Positions 60,081-64,000 of a stretch of DNA of 64,000 bases are shown in pieces. The stretch spans positions 434,001-498,000 of the forward strand of contig NZ_MRZJ01000001.1 of NCBI RefSeq assembly GCF_002994445.1, written 5' to 3'. Each line of letters starts with the position of its first letter. Position 1 is the stretch's first letter. Both the position numbers and the translations under genes were made by a program. Under the pieces are notes generated by a model. The model saw only the letters and a list, made by a program, of their open reading frames with translations. It had not been told where the DNA came from and did not search any database. Source of the stretch: Staphylococcus simulans. Lineage in GTDB: Bacteria > Bacillota > Bacilli > Staphylococcales > Staphylococcaceae.

Positions 60081-60665
60081 TCAAGACGTTTGAATCGCAT
60101 CATGCAGCTTATCTTCGCCTACTACCACACGCAGCATTACAAATTGATAATAGCTTAATGCATCTATCACAGTTTTATTATTAATATCTGTACCGTGTAC
60201 TGAAGGTCTTAATAATTCATACATCAGAACGATTTCTGGTTTAATGTAATCTACACCCCACTGCAATGAGTGGAAATAAATGTGTTTTTCAGGCAAACGG
60301 ATATTATGATTAAATCTGAACATCCATTCTTCGTTTTGCACATCATAGATATAAATCGTCATAATCTTTTGATGATGAATTTCTACTTCTAGGTGTGTAA
60401 GTTGAGAAAATTTTGTATCTCTTAATTTATCTTTGATATTCCCATATGTATCTATATACCGGATACTATAATCATTCGGAATATATTTTAATACTTTCGT
60501 TAGATCTTTGCGTTTAACACAAATATCAACAGTATCATGAATAATAAATTCGTTTTTTAGAAATAATTCTTTTGCTGTTTCACCAAAAAACTTAACCTCG
60601 TTATTAGCATTTTCTACTAATCTATCAACCAAGAAATTTAAATCCTTATTATTAGATTTTTGCAT
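60081..60665 (-). CDS. Unrecognised protein, possibly nucleotidyltransferase fold
   Basis: 194-aa soluble protein with a strong SD (AGGAGGTG). The N-terminal part (EVKFFGETAKELFL, IIHDTVDICVKRKDLTKVL) has the pattern of a minimal nucleotidyltransferase, where GS and DxD-like positions would be (FGET, HDTVDI), but the canonical GSxxxG and both Asp are not clear. The second half (IRLPEKHIYFHSLQWGVDYI, PEIVLMYELLRP) resembles the domain following such folds. A catalytically dead relative is possible. It stands between aspartokinase and the DeoR-like gene. Confidence 0.6.
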   Translation of the reverse strand: MQKSNNKDLNFLVDRLVENANNEVKFFGETAKELFLKNEFIIHDTVDICVKRKDLTKVLKYIPNDYSIRYIDTYGNIKDKLRDTKFSQLTHLEVEIHHQKIMTIYIYDVQNEEWMFRFNHNIRLPEKHIYFHSLQWGVDYIKPEIVLMYELLRPSVHGTDINNKTVIDALSYYQFVMLRVVVGEDKLHDAIQTS

Positions 60666-60763
60666 TCTGACACCTCCTACTAGTAAGCGCTTACAATATT
60701 TAGTATAACCTATTTCTCTCTATTCATATACATTTTAGCTTGACTCTTCTCTCTTGTCTATAA

Positions 60764-61228
60764 TTATTTGAGATTGCCGATTTGCCAATATAAATCCGGC
60801 GTTTGCGTTAAATCCGGGAAGTTGATTAAGAATGTTTCATCCGCTTGCTGTACTAATACCTTTTGAATCGCCGCTACATCCGGATGGCTTTGGTACAGCT
60901 TATCCGCTTCATCTATGTAACTCGCTTGGCAAAAATAATAATGAATATGAAGCGTCTTGAATTGATCTATCAAGGCATTGCCAGTCATGATATGCTGCGC
61001 TTGATCGACTTTGCCCGGCGCAAAGATAATATTAAAATGTGTGTTTCGGCACACAAATTTCATAATATCAGTAGAATAAGTAACGATAGAAACATGCTGA
61101 TTTTGTTTTTCAAGAAATTCCATTAAATAATATGAAACTGGATGATTATCCAATGCAATCACCGCATTAGATTGCATTCTGTTGTAAAATTCCATTAAAT
61201 GGTTATTATCTTTAAAATTAGACGACAA
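60764..61228 (-). CDS. DeoR-type sensor-like domain without HTH
   Basis: 154 aa from TTG at 61228, 10 nt behind AAGGAG; a TTG at 61237 is too close to the SD. The layout AVIALDNHPVSYYLMEFLEK, HVSIVTYSTDIMKF, YFCQASYIDEADKLY and AIQKVLVQQADETFLI follows the C-terminal sugar-phosphate-sensing domain of DeoR-family repressors, but no N-terminal HTH is present in or ahead of it. It could act as an isolated ligand sensor or be a remnant. This assignment is an inference from pattern only. Confidence 0.55.
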   Translation of the reverse strand: MSSNFKDNNHLMEFYNRMQSNAVIALDNHPVSYYLMEFLEKQNQHVSIVTYSTDIMKFVCRNTHFNIIFAPGKVDQAQHIMTGNALIDQFKTLHIHYYFCQASYIDEADKLYQSHPDVAAIQKVLVQQADETFLINFPDLTQTPDLYWQIGNLK

Positions 61229-61423
61229 TATGTTCAAACTCCTTTTATAACACCAACTAATCCTATTGGAATTGTATCATTTATTTTTATTGCGTAAATG
61301 GTATAATTAAAATTAAAAACATAAATTTTACCTTAAAAGAAAGAAAATCCCTTTCAATCGTATAACTTTTTTATTATAATAATGTATGCGAAAGAACTTA
61401 TTACACAACGTAGAGGTGAGAAA

Positions 61424-61798
61424 ATGCAATCAATACAAAGACAGACCGTAGAATCCATTTTCTATTATGAATTGCATCGTAAACAACTAATCAAAGAACT
61501 CAAGAACGAATTTAACTTACGCTTTAATGATTTACTGTTTTTACAGCATATCTTAAGCTATAAAAGAAGTTCAATTCCCCTTCTTGAAGTCAAAAAAGGT
61601 ATGAATTTTAGTTTGATGGAAATTCATAAATCCTTCAGCACATTAACAGAAATGAACATTCTCGGTAAGCAGCGCTGTACCGATGATGAACGACAAGTAT
61701 TTGTAACAATTTCCAAAGCGCAAGAACAACAAGCCGAAAAACTGCTTGAATCCTTCAATGAATTGCAGATGTCAGTTTTGCAAGGCTCAGTAGAGTAG
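61424..61798 (+). CDS. SarA/MarR-family winged-helix regulator
   Basis: 124-aa protein with ATG at 61424 behind AGAGGTGAGAAA. The architecture is that of single-domain Sar proteins: N-terminal dimer helix (VESIFYYELHRKQLIKELKN), FNDLLFLQHIL, recognition-helix region (SLMEIHKSFSTLTEMNIL) and a beta wing KQRCTDDERQVFVTI, where the DER triad is typical of SarA/MarR proteins. It probably binds DNA as a dimer. The target genes are unknown. It is divergent from the DeoR-like gene. Confidence 0.78.
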   Translation: MQSIQRQTVESIFYYELHRKQLIKELKNEFNLRFNDLLFLQHILSYKRSSIPLLEVKKGMNFSLMEIHKSFSTLTEMNILGKQRCTDDERQVFVTISKAQEQQAEKLLESFNELQMSVLQGSVE

Positions 61799-61871
61799 CT
61801 TTCAATTAGTTATTTAACTATTTTCCCAAGCACTCTTTAAACAAAACACAACCTATGTTAAATTTACGTCT

Positions 61872-61917
61872 TAAAGATTCAGACACATTCCCTTCATGTT
61901 TGTCTGAATCTTTTTTA
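61872..61917 (+). terminator. Terminator after the Sar-like gene
   Basis: Hairpin with arms AAAGATTCAGACA and TGTCTGAATCTTT, then TTTTA. Confidence 0.75.
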
Positions 61918-62040
61918 ATATGGTCATTATATTTACTTCATACTGTCTTAAGACTTTATGATTGATTTTTAGCGATAAGAGTTAGATTATTAGGGTATGA
62001 ATAACTTTAACGACTCATTATTTAGTAAGGAATGATTGAT

Positions 62041-62901
62041 ATGTATTTAACGTTACTGCTCGTTGCAATTATCATCATCTTGGTTATAGCTTTGATTATA
62101 TCAAGAGGATTGATGCAGCATCGACTAGACACAGAGATTTATTCAAAGAACCAGCTGGTAAGCAAAGTTAACAGCTTGCGTTCTGAAATCACATCATTAA
62201 GAAACCAAATCATTAATGATGGTTCCCAACAACATCACTATGGTGTAAGAAAGGCTAAGCAAGCATTAAAAAATGTCATGCAGAGCTTTAAAGATGAAGG
62301 AAAGATTGAATTTTTCCACATTGTTTCAACAGGCAATGTTGCGGTGAAACATCCTTTATTCAACTACTTGCGCACATTTGACTATGTTGTGATTACAAAC
62401 AAAGGGTTGTTAAATATCGACGTCAAAAATTGGAAAGAAAAAACATTTTATCATTTCAGTGCAGAACCTGAAAAAGAAATAGATACAAATGTAGAAGATA
62501 TCAATCAGATTGTCGGACATTATATTGCAGATCAATATCAAAGCCAGTTCCAATCTACACGTGAAGATATCTACACATTTACTGAAAAAGTCAAAAGTAA
62601 TAGTGTGACATTCGATTTCTATGATTACGATCCTTATTTAACAGCAGCGACAAATTCTAAAGAATTAAAAAAAGCCTACGAACAAAACTTCAATAAAAAA
62701 ATCTCAAGTGTAGGTCTTGTTTACTTCAATGACGGTTCTGTCAATATCATTGACGGCCCGACTGAAAGACAAAAATATGTCGCAACTGCTACTTCTAAGC
62801 ATCACCTTAAAGATGCAATTGAAAGTATCATCGCACAATCTAAGCATGAAATTACAGAGAAAGATAGCGAAATCATTTTAAACTATATAAATCAAAACTA
62901 A
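62041..62901 (+). CDS. Membrane-anchored NERD-domain protein
   Basis: 286 aa. An N-terminal helix (TLLLVAIIIILVIALII, residues ~3-20) is followed by a short coiled region (NSLRSEITSLRNQI). The NERD (nuclease-related) core has HPLFNYLRTFDYVVITNKG and LLNIDVKNWKEKTF, where Asp-x-Lys matches the family's Glu/Asp-x-Lys nuclease-like signature. The ATG at 62041 is 9 nt after AAGGA; the one at 62032 abuts it. No partner domain (helicase, kinase) is present. Cytoplasmic nuclease activity at the membrane is possible but unproven. Confidence 0.8.
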   Translation: MYLTLLLVAIIIILVIALIISRGLMQHRLDTEIYSKNQLVSKVNSLRSEITSLRNQIINDGSQQHHYGVRKAKQALKNVMQSFKDEGKIEFFHIVSTGNVAVKHPLFNYLRTFDYVVITNKGLLNIDVKNWKEKTFYHFSAEPEKEIDTNVEDINQIVGHYIADQYQSQFQSTREDIYTFTEKVKSNSVTFDFYDYDPYLTAATNSKELKKAYEQNFNKKISSVGLVYFNDGSVNIIDGPTERQKYVATATSKHHLKDAIESIIAQSKHEITEKDSEIILNYINQN

Positions 62902-62905
62902 TGTT

Positions 62906-62946
62906 AAATACCCGGCATGCCAAATAAGCATGCCGGGTATTTTTTA
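62906..62946. terminator. Bidirectional terminator
   Basis: Hairpin with arms AAATACCCGGCATGC and GCATGCCGGGTATTT, T-run following. Confidence 0.85.
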
Positions 62947-63477
62947 ACTCCAAATATTCAAATGCTGTTGTTTTGCTTGTTGTTCAGCCTTTTTAAAGAC
63001 ATCTCGATATTTACCGTTTGGCGCAAAGTATTTTTCTCGCGCTAATCCTTTTTTAACCAATTCTTCATTAAACATACGGTCTTTATCTAACCAAACATAT
63101 GCTAAATAACGGCCATATTGATCTTTTGGTTCTTTATCGAACTCTAAATAGACTTTTTGATTATTCAATGTTTGCTTTGTATATTGAGAAGCTTCTTTGC
63201 CATATGGCTGAACAGGCGTATTTGGTTTGACAGTTTCAGGTGTATCCATTCCTATCATACGCACTTTAATTTCTTTATTATCTTTATCTGTTGCGATGAA
63301 AGTGTCGCCGTCAATGACTCTTTTCACTTGAACTGCTTCTTTATCACCCATTGACGTGGATGCACTTTGACTGCCGCTTTGTTTGAATGGTCCTGAATGA
63401 TTAAAATATTGGAACCCTATTACTACTAATGCAATCACTGCGACTACAATGATTGTCGACATCGATTTTCGTTTCAA
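62944..63477 (-). CDS. nuc2: Membrane-anchored thermonuclease Nuc2
   Basis: Staphylococcal nuclease of 177 aa with an uncleaved N-terminal anchor (STIIVVAVIALVVIGFQYF), the mark of Nuc2 rather than secreted Nuc1. SNase catalytic residues are visible: Asp in VIDGDTFIA, Arg in KVRMIGMDTPE with Glu in TPET, and Arg in QYGRYLAYVW. I chose TTG at 63477, 7 nt after CAGGTG. A much longer in-frame start at 63678 would overlap the divergent gene and give an unlikely extension. It should degrade DNA or RNA outside the cell, tethered to the membrane, and requires Ca2+. Confidence 0.9.
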   Translation of the reverse strand: MKRKSMSTIIVVAVIALVVIGFQYFNHSGPFKQSGSQSASTSMGDKEAVQVKRVIDGDTFIATDKDNKEIKVRMIGMDTPETVKPNTPVQPYGKEASQYTKQTLNNQKVYLEFDKEPKDQYGRYLAYVWLDKDRMFNEELVKKGLAREKYFAPNGKYRDVFKKAEQQAKQQHLNIWS

Positions 63478-63603
63478 AAATTTCACCTGCTTTAAAAATT
63501 TGTTCACCGGATTATCATACCTATCTTTTATGAATGGCGTCAATTCTCTAGATTCAAAAAATTTGATATGATGAAGATAAGGAATAAATTGAGGAGGCAC
63601 GCT

Positions 63604-63798
63604 ATGCAAGCCATTAAAGAAAATATTGTAACAATCATCGCAGTTGCCGTTGCAATTATTGTAGGCTTGATTTTGCAATATGTATACGAATTTCCATTAT
63701 TAGTGACCGCTGTTATCGGTGTGTTCATGGGTATATTCGTCGGTTTTATTTTATTTATTATTCAGCAGAATCGAGAAAAACATAATAAGAAAAAGTAA
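63604..63798 (+). CDS. Small two-helix membrane protein
   Basis: 64 aa with ATG at 63604 behind GAGGAGG. Two hydrophobic helices (~7-24 NIVTIIAVAVAIIVGLIL and ~31-53) are separated by YEFP and followed by a basic tail (QQNREKHNKKK). It is divergent from nuc2 and convergent with the cardiolipin synthase gene. Family not recognised. Confidence 0.75.
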   Translation: MQAIKENIVTIIAVAVAIIVGLILQYVYEFPLLVTAVIGVFMGIFVGFILFIIQQNREKHNKKK

Positions 63799-63802
63799 TA
63801 TA

Positions 63803-63843
63803 AAATACCCTCGGAAAAGTACATCGCTTCCGAGGGTATTGTT
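63803..63843. terminator. Bidirectional terminator
   Basis: Hairpin with arms AAATACCCTCGGAA and TTCCGAGGGTATT between convergent genes. Confidence 0.8.
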
Positions 63844-63848
63844 CTTCA

Positions 63849-64000
63849 TTATAAAATCGGTGTGATTAATTTAGAGAAGCCTTCTTTCATCTTAATCCAA
63901 AATGAACGTTCTTCATAACGTGCTGCCGTCAATTGTGTCGACAAGGTCACATCATGCTCGAAAGCTTTGCGCAATTGAACCGCTATATCTTCATTATACA
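63849..64000 (-). CDS. cls: Cardiolipin synthase, C-terminal fragment
   Basis: The last 49 codons of a gene that enters from beyond the right edge, ending with TAA at 63851-63849. It reads YNEDIAVQLRKAFEHDV, LSTQLTAARYEERSFW and SKLITPIL. This matches the C-terminal tail of PLD-type cardiolipin synthases, where an FDE/NEDIA segment and a terminal LxSPxL are typical. The two HKD motifs are outside the window, so activity cannot be checked. Confidence 0.75.
   Translation of the reverse strand, partial: YNEDIAVQLRKAFEHDVTLSTQLTAARYEERSFWIKMKEGFSKLITPIL

Noticed and set aside
63478..63678. N-terminal extension of nuc2 up to 63678
   Set aside because: It overlaps the divergent small membrane protein gene and its SD, and gives a Cys/Asn-rich extension not known in Nuc2. 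TTG at 63477 has an SD.
1..64000. CRISPR array, insertion sequence, prophage or tRNA gene
   Set aside because: No regularly spaced repeats, no transposase or integrase gene, no terminal inverted repeats and no cloverleaf-like tRNA sequence were recognised on reading both strands.

Overview
The window is a chromosomal segment of a low-GC Gram-positive bacterium of the genus Staphylococcus. Near-complete protein agreement with remembered staphylococcal families (MprF, LexA, SosA, PlsY, TyrA, ParC/ParE, Nuc2) and Shine-Dalgarno (SD) motifs of the GGAGG type support this. The tandem glucose permeases GlcA (675 aa) and GlcB (692 aa) behind GlcT match what I recall for Staphylococcus carnosus, so a member of the S. 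carnosus group is the best inference. I could not run any alignment.

Layout. 1-3.3 kb: start of the tryptophan operon on the minus strand (trpE-trpG-trpD, trpD cut by the window edge), preceded by a consensus promoter and two T-box leaders in tandem, each with a UGG specifier. 3.3-8.3 kb: M42 aminopeptidase, tyrA, a LexA-controlled Y-family polymerase, a 4-oxalocrotonate tautomerase and msrR. 8.3-11.2 kb: an AT-rich accessory islet with three unrecognised or damaged genes, including a lipoprotein gene broken at an A7 tract. 11.2-14.2 kb: msrA, then metY-metA under a SAM-I riboswitch. 14.3-18.3 kb: mprF and an AI-2E family membrane protein. 18.4-25.3 kb: glcT-glcA-glcB with a GlcT antiterminator target, then alsT. 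25.6-30 kb: parE-parC with a LexA-like box. 30.3-37.4 kb: plsY, a HesB-like protein, a thioesterase, acnA, a BCCT betaine transporter and mscL. 37.5-45.4 kb: sbcD-sbcC, a 30-aa membrane microprotein, CcdC-like and YneF proteins, tkt and a DUF896 protein. 45.5-46.6 kb: divergent sosA/lexA with three LexA boxes. 46.9-52.1 kb: a stand-alone PurC-like gene, a flavodoxin-fold reductase, guaC plus a CAP-domain protein, an IsaB-like secreted protein, and rpsN (with a Zur box) divergent from rpmG. 52.3-60 kb: amino acid permease, HAD phosphatase, hom-thrC-thrB and a divergent aspartokinase. 60-64 kb: small regulators and unknowns, a NERD-domain membrane protein, membrane-anchored nuclease Nuc2, and the C-terminus of a cardiolipin synthase.

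How it works together. Most of the window is ordinary core genome: aspartate-family, aromatic and methionine biosynthesis, glucose uptake, DNA topology and repair, and envelope maintenance. The SOS theme recurs: LexA itself, the division inhibitor SosA, the polymerase and parEC all carry LexA-like boxes here. RNA-level control is rich: tandem Trp T-boxes, a SAM riboswitch and a GlcT-responsive terminator.

The less ordinary items are the tandem T-box, the metY-metA insertion, the 8.3-11.2 kb islet, two genes whose best start codon is ATT, the isolated PurC paralogue, and a microprotein upstream of sbcD. I did not find a convincing new multi-gene system. No tRNA, rRNA, CRISPR array or insertion sequence was seen.
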